DNA of 14,886 nt from Microbacteriaceae bacterium (GTDB taxonomy: Bacteria > Actinomycetota > Actinomycetes > Actinomycetales > Microbacteriaceae): positions 1-14,886 of the forward strand of contig JAKONM010000054.1 in the NCBI GenBank assembly GCA_022701925.1, read 5' to 3'. Numbering within the stretch: the first letter of the stretch is position 1; the number at the start of each line of letters is the position of its first letter. Position numbers and translations under genes: made by a program. The notes under the pieces were generated by a model, which ran no database searches, was not told where the DNA came from, and was given only the letters and a program-made list of their open reading frames with translations. Of this stretch, positions 1-6,485 are shown piece by piece.

Positions 1-555
1 CTCGAGGCTGAGCGCTTGAGGCGCGCCCTTCGGCTTCTTCAGTGGCGAGCAGCCCTCGACCGGGTTGCGGGGGACAGCGTCCTGGCGCAGCGCGAAGCCG
101 AACAACAGGTTCAGCATCGTGCGGGAGTGCTTCGCCCGCGAGTACGACACCGCCGCCTCGCGCTTCAGGAACCACTCCACCCGGCCCGTCGTGATCTCAC
201 CCAGCGTGTAGTGCTGGAACACGGGCTGGACGTAGCGGGCCAGGTCCTCGCGGTAGTTGTCCTTCGTGTTCGGCGCCAGCTCCCGCAGCTCCAGGTCCGC
301 CAGCCACGCCTCCGCCAGCGCACCGAACGGGCTGCTGCGATCCAGCAGCCCCGCGCCGCCGAAGCCCGGCCGGTCCAGCAGGCGCTGCTTCAGCAGCGCC
401 GCCGCCTGCGACTTGGCGGTCGCCGTGGCGCGGACGCGGCGCAGTCGCCCGTCGAGGTCGCGGTATCTGGTGGAGGCGGTGTAGCGGCCGTCGTGACACA
501 CGACATGGATCGCGCCGTAGGTGCCGAGCACGGTCCGAGGACGCCCGCCCTTCAT
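1..555 (-). CDS. Tyrosine site-specific integrase, N-terminal part (cut by window edge)
   Basis: Reading the minus strand from an ATG at 555 gives 185 codons with no stop before the window edge, so only the N-terminal part is visible. It starts MKGGRPRTVLGTYGAIHVV. A short basic N-terminal domain (about residues 8-60) resembles the arm-type DNA-binding domain of phage-type integrases. Residues about 74-165 (FGALAEAWLADLE..., LAPNTKDNYREDL, LGEITTGRVEWFL) are a typical helical core-binding domain. The sequence stops where the catalytic domain (Arg, His-x-x-Arg, Tyr) should begin, so catalysis cannot be checked. The ATG overlaps the stop of the upstream excisionase gene (ATGA), which suggests translational coupling. 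Its place next to a tRNA-Ala points to an integrated phage, integrative plasmid or island extending left of the window. Confidence 0.85.
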   Translation of the reverse strand, partial: MKGGRPRTVLGTYGAIHVVCHDGRYTASTRYRDLDGRLRRVRATATAKSQAAALLKQRLLDRPGFGGAGLLDRSSPFGALAEAWLADLELRELAPNTKDNYREDLARYVQPVFQHYTLGEITTGRVEWFLKREAAVSYSRAKHSRTMLNLLFGFALRQDAVPRNPVEGCSPLKKPKGAPQALSLE

Positions 556-788
556 CGGCCCGTGTCCGGGCGCTGGCGGACGGCGTCCTGCGCCTCCATC
601 TCGGCGAGCCAGTCGCGGACCTCGGCGGCTCGGAAGCGGAGTTCCCGGCCGACGCGGAATCCACGTGGGCCACGGCCCCGGTGGCGCAAGTCGTAGAGGG
701 TCTGCTGAGGTACGCCGAGGTGCGCGGCGAGCTCGGAGAGGGAGTAGATCGGTTCCAGGTCGCCGGTGCGGGGGGATGTCGTGTCCAT
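552..788 (-). CDS. Excisionase-like MerR/helix-turn-helix small DNA-binding protein
   Basis: A 78-residue protein starting MDTTSPRTGDLEPIYSLSEL. Residues about 15-62 form a compact winged helix-turn-helix of the excisionase type: LSELAAHLGVPQQTLYDLRHRG, then a wing with GFRVGRELRFRAAEVRDWL. Such proteins bind attachment-site DNA and steer integrase toward excision. The stop TGA overlaps the integrase ATG by four bases. The same frame stays open upstream to about 992 across the tRNA, but that part has no protein-like features, so the ATG at 788 is preferred. No clear ribosome-binding site precedes it. A related role as a repressor of the element cannot be excluded. Confidence 0.8.
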   Translation of the reverse strand: MDTTSPRTGDLEPIYSLSELAAHLGVPQQTLYDLRHRGRGPRGFRVGRELRFRAAEVRDWLAEMEAQDAVRQRPDTGR

Positions 789-901
789 GCAGGACAGGTG
801 CGCAGGGCAGGACAAGGCGCATCGAGCGCCGTCGAGCTGCAGGCCTGAGGTCGGGTCCGGAGAGCCCCAACTGGTCAGTTCTTGGACTATATGCATGAGA
901 A

Positions 902-945
902 AATCCCTGGTCCGGGGCTCTGAAAGAGCGACCTGACCAGGGATT
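902..945 (-). terminator. Rho-independent-like terminator behind tRNA-Ala
   Basis: Perfect 11-bp inverted repeat: AATCCCTGGTC at 902-912 and GACCAGGGATT at 935-945. A second nested stem, GCTCT/AGAGC, closes on a GAA loop (917-929). Read on the minus strand, the hairpin begins two bases past the tRNA CCA and is followed by TTTTCTC. It would end tRNA transcription before the excisionase gene. Given the integrase beside it, it might also belong to the attachment region. Confidence 0.7.
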
Positions 946-947
946 CT

Positions 948-1023
948 TGGTGGATCTGAGGGGACTCGAACCCCTGACCCCCTGCATGCCATGCAGGTGC
1001 GCTACCAGCTGCGCCACAGACCC
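948..1023 (-). tRNA. tRNA-Ala (anticodon GGC)
   Basis: A complete 76-nt cloverleaf on the minus strand with encoded CCA. The acceptor stem GGGTCTG pairs with CAGATCC. The D arm is GCGC...GCGC. The anticodon stem CCTGC/GCAGG encloses loop ATGGCAT, giving anticodon GGC, which reads GCC/GCU alanine codons. The T arm is AGGGG-TTCGAGT-CCCCT. The third acceptor pair is G3:U70, the main identity element of tRNA-Ala, which supports the call independently. Its 3' end faces the excisionase/integrase genes, the usual arrangement when an element has integrated into a tRNA gene. Confidence 0.95.
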
Positions 1024-1049
1024 TCGCTGCCGCGTGAAGCGGCCTGTCG

Positions 1050-1055
1050 AGTGTA
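1050..1055 (-). promoter_or_regulatory. Possible -10 box for tRNA-Ala
   Basis: TACACT on the minus strand, 26 bases before the first base of the tRNA and between the MFS stop codon and the tRNA. It matches the TAnnnT form of -10 boxes. No convincing -35 box is seen. The tRNA could also be co-transcribed with the MFS gene. Confidence 0.4.
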
Positions 1056-1082
1056 CACGGACGAGGGTGCCGCCCGCCCACG

Positions 1083-2519
1083 TCAGGCGCGCGCGGCCTC
1101 CTGCAGCATCGGCCCGAGCCGGTCCCGCGACCGACCCGCTGCGGCCGAGTTGCTGATGACGGCGATCGCGACCAGGGCCAGGCCGCTGGCCGCCGCGACC
1201 CACCACAGCGGGTGGGCGTCGAGGACGAAGGACCTCGGCACCGAGGTGCCGCCGCCGGAGGCGCCCGTGATCGAGCCCGCCAGCGCGATGCCGAGCGCGA
1301 CGCCGGTCTGCCGCGCCGTCGACGCGATCGCGGAGGCCGCCCCCGCCTGCTGGTCCGGCATCCCCGAGACGGCGGTGTTGGTGATCGGGGCGTTCACCAG
1401 GCCGAACCCGGCGCCGAAGACCAGGAACACGAGCAGCAGCAGCGGCACCGGCGTCGTCGCGGTGGTGGCGGTGAGCGCCACGGCGCCGACGGCGATGAGG
1501 CCGCCGGCCAGGGCCATCGGCAGCCGGGTGCCGCCGGAGGCGACCAGGCGGCCGGAGAGCGGGGAGGCGACCAGGATCGCGATGCCCGCCGGCATGAAGA
1601 GCAGGCCGGTCTGGATCGGGGAGAAGTCGCGCACGCTCTGCAGCACCAGCGTGTTGGCGAAGAGGAACGCGCTCCACGCGCCGAATGCGACGACCGCGGC
1701 GACGAACGCGCCGGCGAAGGGGATGCTCGTGAAGAACCGCGGGTCGATCAGCGGCTCCTGCCGCCGCAGTTCGACGGGCACGAAGGCCGCGAGCGCGAGC
1801 GCGGCGACGGCGAAGGCGCCGAGGGTGACGGGCGAGCCCCACCCGAGGCCCGGCCCTTCGATGATGCCGTAGACCGCTCCGACCAGGGCGACGACGATCA
1901 GCACCTGACCGGCCGGGTCGAAGCGTCGGGCTCGGGCGGCCTTCGACTCCGGGACGAAGACCGCGGTCAGGATCAGCGCCAGCACGACGACGGGGACGTT
2001 GACCCAGAAGATCGACCGCCACCCGATCGTCTCCACCAGCAGGCCGCCGACCAGCGGGCCGAAGCCCAGGGACACCCCGCTGACGGCGCCCCAGACGCCG
2101 AGCGCCCGCGCCCGCGCCCGCTTCTCCGTGTAGGCGTTCGTGATGATCGACAGCGAGACGGGGTTGAGCATCGAGCCCCCGACGGCCTGCAGCACGCGGG
2201 CGGCGATCAGGACGCCGACGGTCGGCGCCGCGCTGCACAGCAGCGAGCCGACGCCGAAGACGACCAGCCCGATGCGGAACACCCGGCGCCGGCCGAAACG
2301 GTCCGCGCTCGAGCCCGACAGCACCAGCAGACCGGCCAGGGTCAGCGTGTAGGCGTCCAGGGTCCACTGCAGGCCGGTGACCCCGGCGCGCAGCTCGCGG
2401 CCCAGGGTCGGCAGGGCGACGTTCACCACCGTCGCGTCCAGGGTGACGATGAAGAGGCTCAGGCAGCAGGTCGCCAGGATCAGGCCGGGTCGCGTGCGGC
2501 CCTCGTCCGTCGTGCTCAC
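1083..2519 (-). CDS. MFS drug/metabolite exporter, DHA2 (EmrB/QacA-like) family
   Basis: A 478-residue integral membrane protein, the usual size for 14-helix proton-coupled exporters of the DHA2 group. Helix 1 holds the conserved acidic motif VTLDATVVNVALP (Asp28). The loop after helix 2 carries the MFS motif A variant SADRFGRRR (residues about 71-79). Further motifs are WRSIFWVNVPV after helix 6 and a Gly/Pro-rich antiporter helix with LGFGPLVGGLL. The start is GTG at 2519, six bases after a TAGCCT box and without a Shine-Dalgarno, suggesting leaderless translation. It lies 42 bp behind the acyl-CoA-dehydrogenase-like gene on the same strand, so it may be partly co-transcribed with it. The substrate cannot be told from sequence. 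No regulator gene is adjacent. Confidence 0.92.
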   Translation of the reverse strand: MSTTDEGRTRPGLILATCCLSLFIVTLDATVVNVALPTLGRELRAGVTGLQWTLDAYTLTLAGLLVLSGSSADRFGRRRVFRIGLVVFGVGSLLCSAAPTVGVLIAARVLQAVGGSMLNPVSLSIITNAYTEKRARARALGVWGAVSGVSLGFGPLVGGLLVETIGWRSIFWVNVPVVVLALILTAVFVPESKAARARRFDPAGQVLIVVALVGAVYGIIEGPGLGWGSPVTLGAFAVAALALAAFVPVELRRQEPLIDPRFFTSIPFAGAFVAAVVAFGAWSAFLFANTLVLQSVRDFSPIQTGLLFMPAGIAILVASPLSGRLVASGGTRLPMALAGGLIAVGAVALTATTATTPVPLLLLVFLVFGAGFGLVNAPITNTAVSGMPDQQAGAASAIASTARQTGVALGIALAGSITGASGGGTSVPRSFVLDAHPLWWVAAASGLALVAIAVISNSAAAGRSRDRLGPMLQEAARA

Positions 2520-2525
2520 CGCACG

Positions 2526-2531
2526 AGGCTA
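2526..2531 (-). promoter_or_regulatory. Putative -10 box, leaderless MFS transcript
   Basis: TAGCCT on the minus strand is followed by exactly six bases (cgtgcg) and then the GTG start at 2519. This spacing would put the transcription start on the initiation codon. No recognisable -35 was found. Confidence 0.45.
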
Positions 2532-2561
2532 CGGACCTCGCGGTGCGCGCCCGGCCGCCGT

Positions 2562-3728
2562 TCAGGCGGCGGGGCCGACCGGTCCCAGCACCGCGGAGGC
2601 GATCGTCGACAGGGCGGAGTCGTGGCTGGAGGGGTTGAACGCCCCCGCCAGCACGTCGCGGTAGAGGCGCGACAGCTCGGACGACGCCGCGTAGCCGCTG
2701 CCTCCACCGACCTGCACGGCCTCGTCGACCACCGCCTTCGCCGTCTCGGTCACCCGCACCTTCAGCCCCGAGGCGCGGGCGAACCACGCGCCGCCGTGGT
2801 CGGCCTGCTCGTCGACGTCGCGCGCCAGCGCGAGCACCTGCGCGTCGAGGCCGCCGTCCAGCAGGGCGGCGGAGGCGACCCGGCGCCGGACCATCGGGTC
2901 GTCGGACCGCGGGCCGCCGCCCAGTCGCAGCGAGGTGCGGCGGCGGGCCGCCTGCACCGCCAGCTCCACCGCGCGGTGGCTGATGCCGGCGTAGACGGCC
3001 GAGAGCAGCACCTCGAAGGCGACGAAGACGCCGAAGATCAGCGGGTCGGCGTTCGGGCCGGGCGGCAGCCGGCGCACCACGCGGTGCGCCGGGGCGGCGG
3101 CGCCGTCGAGCCGCACGGTGTCGCTCCGGGTGGCGCGCTGGCCCAGCACGTCCCAGTCCTCCACGATCTCGATGCCGGGGGCGCCGCGATCCAGGAAGCC
3201 CCACACGATGCGCGGGTCGGCGGGGTCCGCGTCGTCCAGCCCGAAGGTGCCGAGGCGCGTCCAGACGGGTGAGAGGGACACCGGCGTCTTCACGCCCGTG
3301 TAGGCGACCCCGCCGTCGGCCCGCGTCTCCGCCCGGACCGTCGAGCCGAACAGGACCAGGTCGTTGCCCGCTTCGCTGACCCCGAAGGCGAACAGCTCGC
3401 CCGCCGCCGCCTCCTCGAGCACGAAGTCGAGCGTGCGGTCCCCGCGGTCGTGCAGCAGCCGCGCCACCGCGGTCCAGACCAGGTGCATGTTGATCGCCAG
3501 CGCCGTGGCGGGGGCGGCGGCCGCCAGCCGCATCTGCTCGGCGGCCACCTGCTGCAGCGTGAGTCCGCGGCCGCCCATCGAGGACGGCACGAGGGCCGCG
3601 GTCCAGCCGGCCGCCTGCAGCTCCGCCAGGTCCTCGAGGGGGAAGGAGCCGTCCAGGTCGTGCTGCGGGGCCCGCGCGCGGCAGCGCTCCAGCAGCCCGT
3701 CCGTCAGCAGCACGCCGTCCGCAGTCAC
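2562..3728 (-). CDS. Acyl-CoA-dehydrogenase-like flavoprotein
   Basis: A 388-residue protein starting VTADGVLLTDGLLERCRARA. The fold follows acyl-CoA dehydrogenases: an N-terminal helical domain with LVPSSMGGRGLTLQQVAAEQ (about residues 45-65), a middle beta domain with FGVSEAGND and YTGVKTPVSLSP, and a C-terminal helical bundle ending VQVGGGSGYAASSELSRLYRDV. Instead of the usual EGTxEIQ segment near the C-terminus it has AGAFNPSSHDSAL. That is closer to the DszC-like flavin monooxygenase/oxidase branch, so dehydrogenation of an acyl-CoA should not be assumed. FAD or FMN is the expected cofactor. The GTG start at 3728 overlaps the stop of the upstream oxidase gene (GTGA), implying coupled translation and a shared pathway. 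The longer open frame upstream is a shadow of the oxidase. Confidence 0.85.
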   Translation of the reverse strand: MTADGVLLTDGLLERCRARAPQHDLDGSFPLEDLAELQAAGWTAALVPSSMGGRGLTLQQVAAEQMRLAAAAPATALAINMHLVWTAVARLLHDRGDRTLDFVLEEAAAGELFAFGVSEAGNDLVLFGSTVRAETRADGGVAYTGVKTPVSLSPVWTRLGTFGLDDADPADPRIVWGFLDRGAPGIEIVEDWDVLGQRATRSDTVRLDGAAAPAHRVVRRLPPGPNADPLIFGVFVAFEVLLSAVYAGISHRAVELAVQAARRRTSLRLGGGPRSDDPMVRRRVASAALLDGGLDAQVLALARDVDEQADHGGAWFARASGLKVRVTETAKAVVDEAVQVGGGSGYAASSELSRLYRDVLAGAFNPSSHDSALSTIASAVLGPVGPAA

Positions 3729-4948
3729 GACCCCAGCACCTCGGCGAGGAACGGGTTGCCGAACTTCCGCCCCGGGTCCGCGGCGTCGCGCAGCCGGGCG
3801 AAGTCGTCCCAGCGCGGGTGCTGCCGTCGCAGCCGGTCGTGCCGGGCGTGGAACAGCTTCGCCCAGTGCGGCCGGGCGCCGAGCGGCAGCAGGCGCTCCT
3901 CGATGCGGGGCAGCAGCGGCAGCACCGCCTCCGGCAGGTCGCGCCAGGTGAAGCCGATCGCCAGCACGTCGGCGCCCGCCGTCGGGGAGAGCCACAGGTC
4001 GTCCGCGGCGACGCTGCGCAGCTCGGTCACGTGCAGGGCGGCGTCGATGTCCTCGCCCATGCCGCGCAGGGCCGCCAGCGCCTCCTGCGCAGCGGTCCGC
4101 GGCACGAAGTACTCGCTCTGCAGCTCCTCGCCGACGCTCGGCACCGCGGCGATGCGGAAGTGCGGCAGGCGGTCCCAGGAGGGCCCGGGCGTCCCGACCT
4201 CGGTGTGCTTCACGTCGGCGCCGATCTCCGCCGGGTCCCGCCGCTCGACCTCGGCGCCGAAGAACTCCGTCGGGCCGGTCGCGCTCCGCGACTTCACCAG
4301 CCCGCCGCGCAGGTCGCCGGTCCACGTCGTGAAGAGGCTGACGGAGTAGGCGGCGGCGAAGACCTCGTCCAGGTGCTGCTCGACGCTCGACCAGGGCATC
4401 GCGCCGATCGGGTCCTGGCGCACGTCGAAGGCGGGCTCGGTCGCCACGGTGATCCGGGTGACGACGCCGAGCGCGCCGTAGGCCATGACGGCGCCGCGCA
4501 GCTCGTCGCCCTCGATCCGCCGCAGCCCGCCGTCCGGGCCCACGACCTCCAGCGCCCGCACCAGCGTCGCCAGCACGCCGAGCCCGTCCCCGCTGCCGTG
4601 CGTCGCCGTGGCGACGGTGCCGCCCAGCGAGATGTGGGGCAGCGAGGGGAGGTTCGCGATCGCCAGACCCTGTTCATCCAGCAGCCGGCCCAGGTCGCCC
4701 AGGCGGACCGCGGAGCCGACCGTCGCCGTGCCGGCGTCGCGGTCGACCACCAGGTGGGGATCGATCCGGTCGAGGGCGACGAGCAGCCCGGAGGTGTCGG
4801 CCACCGGGGTGAAGGAGTGCCGGGTGCCCAGCGCGTGCACCTGTTCGGCGCCTTCGACGGCCTCCCGCAGCTCGTCGACCGAGCCCGGGTGCCGCACCGC
4901 GGCGCTGTAGGTGAGGTTCCGCGCCCAGTTGCGCTCGGCGTCCCGCAT
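3725..4948 (-). CDS. FAD-linked aldonolactone/alditol oxidase-type protein
   Basis: A 407-residue flavoprotein of the vanillyl-alcohol-oxidase superfamily, close to D-arabinono-1,4-lactone/L-gulonolactone and alditol oxidases. The N-terminal FAD-binding domain (about residues 15-180) has ALGTRHSFTPVADT, where His44 sits at the position that bears covalent FAD in this family. It also has SLPHISLGGTVATATHGSG (about 102-120). The C-terminal ALO domain has PHWAKLFH and ends with DPGRKFGNPFL, matching the family tail. These enzymes oxidise a sugar lactone or polyol with O2, giving H2O2. The start ATG at 4948 lacks a Shine-Dalgarno but follows TACCGT by six bases. An upstream start at 5002 would add 18 residues lacking family character. 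It is first of an overlapping pair with the acyl-CoA-dehydrogenase-like gene. The true substrate is unknown. Confidence 0.88.
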   Translation of the reverse strand: MRDAERNWARNLTYSAAVRHPGSVDELREAVEGAEQVHALGTRHSFTPVADTSGLLVALDRIDPHLVVDRDAGTATVGSAVRLGDLGRLLDEQGLAIANLPSLPHISLGGTVATATHGSGDGLGVLATLVRALEVVGPDGGLRRIEGDELRGAVMAYGALGVVTRITVATEPAFDVRQDPIGAMPWSSVEQHLDEVFAAAYSVSLFTTWTGDLRGGLVKSRSATGPTEFFGAEVERRDPAEIGADVKHTEVGTPGPSWDRLPHFRIAAVPSVGEELQSEYFVPRTAAQEALAALRGMGEDIDAALHVTELRSVAADDLWLSPTAGADVLAIGFTWRDLPEAVLPLLPRIEERLLPLGARPHWAKLFHARHDRLRRQHPRWDDFARLRDAADPGRKFGNPFLAEVLGS

Positions 4949-4954
4949 CGTCGA

Positions 4955-4960
4955 ACGGTA
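4955..4960 (-). promoter_or_regulatory. Putative -10 box, leaderless oxidase transcript
   Basis: TACCGT on the minus strand, then six bases (tcgacg), then the ATG at 4948. It lies in the 89-bp gap shared with the divergent G6PD-family gene. No clear -35 is seen. Confidence 0.45.
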
Positions 4961-5024
4961 CCGCCCGCGGGTGGGCGCACCCGGTGCGGAGGCGCCGCCC
5001 ACCCGCCGTCCAGCGCGCGCTCCG

Positions 5025-5030
5025 TACCCT
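5025..5030 (+). promoter_or_regulatory. Putative -10 box, leaderless G6PD-family transcript
   Basis: TACCCT on the plus strand, followed by seven bases (ccctggc) and the GTG at 5038. No Shine-Dalgarno precedes that GTG, so a leaderless message is the simplest reading. Confidence 0.45.
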
Positions 5031-5037
5031 CCCTGGC

Positions 5038-6447
5038 GTGAGTGCGACGACGATGATCATCCTGGGCGCCAGCGGCGACCTCACCGAGCGACTGCTGCTG
5101 CCGGGGATCGGCAGCCTGATCACCGGCGGGGACGAGGGCGACCTGCGGCTGCTGGACGGCCTGACGGTGATCGGCAGCGGCCGGTCCGAGCACGGCACGG
5201 AGGAGTGGCGCGGCACCGTGCGCAGCGCCTTCGACGGCGTGCAGGCGACGGGCGCGGTCGCGGACGCCATCGTCGAGGCCACGGACTACGTGCGGGCCGA
5301 CCCGACGTCGAAGGACGACTGGGGCGCGCTGCTCGAGCGCGTGCACGGCGACCTGGTCATCTACTTCGCCCTGCCGCCGACCGTCGTCATCAAGGTCGCG
5401 CAGGCGATCGGCGACCTCGACCTGCCCGAGCACACGGTGCTCGCGCTCGAGAAGCCGTTCGGCGACGACGCGGAGGGCGCGGCGCACCTGAACGCCGAGC
5501 TCGTGAAGCTGGTGCCGGAGGAGCGCATCCACCGCGTCGACCACTTCCTGGCGCAGCGCGCGGCCCTCGCCATGCTGGCGATGCGGTTCAACAACCGCCT
5601 GCTCGAGGGCACGTGGAGCGCGGATCACATCGAGCGCGTCGAGATCGTCTACGACGAGAAGCTGGGGCTGGAGGGACGGGCCGGCTACTACGACCACGCC
5701 GGCGCGCTGAAGGACATGCTGCAGTCGCACCTGCTGCAGGTGCTGGCGATCACCGCCTGCGAGGCGCCGCTGGCCGTCGACGCGGAGCACCTGCGCGACT
5801 CCTTGGCGACCGCGCTGGCCGCGACCCGCGTGTGGCCGCACGGCAAGGTGTTCCCGAACACCGATCAGCCGTCGCGACGCGGCCGCTACACCGCCGGCTC
5901 CGTGGGGGAGAAGGAGCTGCCCGCCTACGTCGACGAGCCCGACGTCGATCCCGAGAACGGCACGGAGACGCTGGCCGAGATCGCCCTCGAGGTCGCGACC
6001 CCGCGCTGGGCGGGCGTGCCGTTCGTCCTGCGGTCGGGCAAGGCGATCGGCGACCCCCGCAACGAGATCCGGGCGCAGTACCGCGGCGTGCGGCTCCGTC
6101 CCGAGGGCCAGACCGGCAGCGGTCAGCCGGAGCAGCTGGTGCTGGGCTTCAAGCCGCCGCGCGTCGAGTTCCGCTTCACCTCCGGCGGCGGCGACATGCC
6201 CTTCGAGCTGGAGCCGGTCGAGGTCACGGGGGCGCTGCCGAAGAGCAAGGTGACCGAGTACGGCGAGGTGCTGCGAGGGGTGCTGGGCGACGACCCCACG
6301 CTGTCCATCCGCGGCGACGTGGCGGTGCAGTGCTGGCGCATCGTGCAGCCGGTGCTCGACGCCTGGGCGGCCGGCGACGTGCCGCTCGACGACTACGCGG
6401 CCGGCAGCGGCGGCCCCGAGTCCTGGAGCGGCTCCGTCTCCGAGTGA
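5038..6447 (+). CDS. zwf: Glucose-6-phosphate dehydrogenase family protein, divergent active site
   Basis: A 469-residue protein along the whole length of the G6PD family. The Rossmann start is MIILGASGDLTERLLLPG (residues 6-23). It has EKPFGDD, the active-site segment RVDHFLAQR (166-174), the sugar-binding segment GYYDHAGALKDMLQSHLLQ and the C-terminal RSGKAIGDPRNEI (332-344). By-eye alignment keeps the catalytic His/Asp set (Asp168, His169, Asp226, His231) and Lys335. The three other conserved lysines that handle the phosphorylated substrate are replaced: Glu17, Gln173, and Pro340 (with Arg341 beside it). It would oxidise G6P to 6-phosphogluconolactone with NAD(P)+ if it acts as named, but substrate and activity need caution. 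GTG at 5038 is preferred because it follows a TACCCT box; an ATG at 5053 is an alternative. Its place near the HPS/PHI genes suggests a link to formaldehyde or pentose-phosphate metabolism. Confidence 0.85.
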   Translation: MSATTMIILGASGDLTERLLLPGIGSLITGGDEGDLRLLDGLTVIGSGRSEHGTEEWRGTVRSAFDGVQATGAVADAIVEATDYVRADPTSKDDWGALLERVHGDLVIYFALPPTVVIKVAQAIGDLDLPEHTVLALEKPFGDDAEGAAHLNAELVKLVPEERIHRVDHFLAQRAALAMLAMRFNNRLLEGTWSADHIERVEIVYDEKLGLEGRAGYYDHAGALKDMLQSHLLQVLAITACEAPLAVDAEHLRDSLATALAATRVWPHGKVFPNTDQPSRRGRYTAGSVGEKELPAYVDEPDVDPENGTETLAEIALEVATPRWAGVPFVLRSGKAIGDPRNEIRAQYRGVRLRPEGQTGSGQPEQLVLGFKPPRVEFRFTSGGGDMPFELEPVEVTGALPKSKVTEYGEVLRGVLGDDPTLSIRGDVAVQCWRIVQPVLDAWAAGDVPLDDYAAGSGGPESWSGSVSE

Positions 6448-6455
6448 TCCGGGAC

Positions 6456-6482
6456 GACCGGCCGTCCGCGGGGCGGCCGGTC
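6456..6482. terminator. Bidirectional hairpin between G6PD-family gene and LuxR gene
   Basis: Perfect 9-bp arms, GACCGGCCG (6456-6464) and CGGCCGGTC (6474-6482), with a 9-base loop. It fills the 38-bp gap between two convergent stop codons. There is no T-tract on either side. It is called from position and stem strength. Confidence 0.55.
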
Positions 6483-6485
6483 CGC

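Noticed and set aside
197..673. A 158-codon minus-strand frame starting at 673
   Set aside because: It is out of frame with the integrase and excisionase, which carry the recognisable domains; the translation is low complexity.
552..992. A longer excisionase starting at 992
   Set aside because: The extra part would read through the tRNA-Ala and its terminator and has no protein-like features. The ATG at 788 starts right before the helix-turn-helix.
1029..1043. Small hairpin GCCGC-GTGAA-GCGGC between the MFS and tRNA genes
   Set aside because: The stem is only 5 bp with no T-tract. Such short GC stems are common by chance here, so it is not called as a terminator.
1212..3272. A 686-codon open frame on the plus strand
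   Set aside because: It lies antisense to the MFS and acyl-CoA-dehydrogenase-like genes, with a His/Asp/Arg/Gly-rich translation and no domain.
4984..5037. Upstream start for the G6PD-family gene
   Set aside because: It would add 18 residues (MRRRRPPAVQRALRTLPG) before the Rossmann start and would place the promoter-like TACCCT box inside the coding region.
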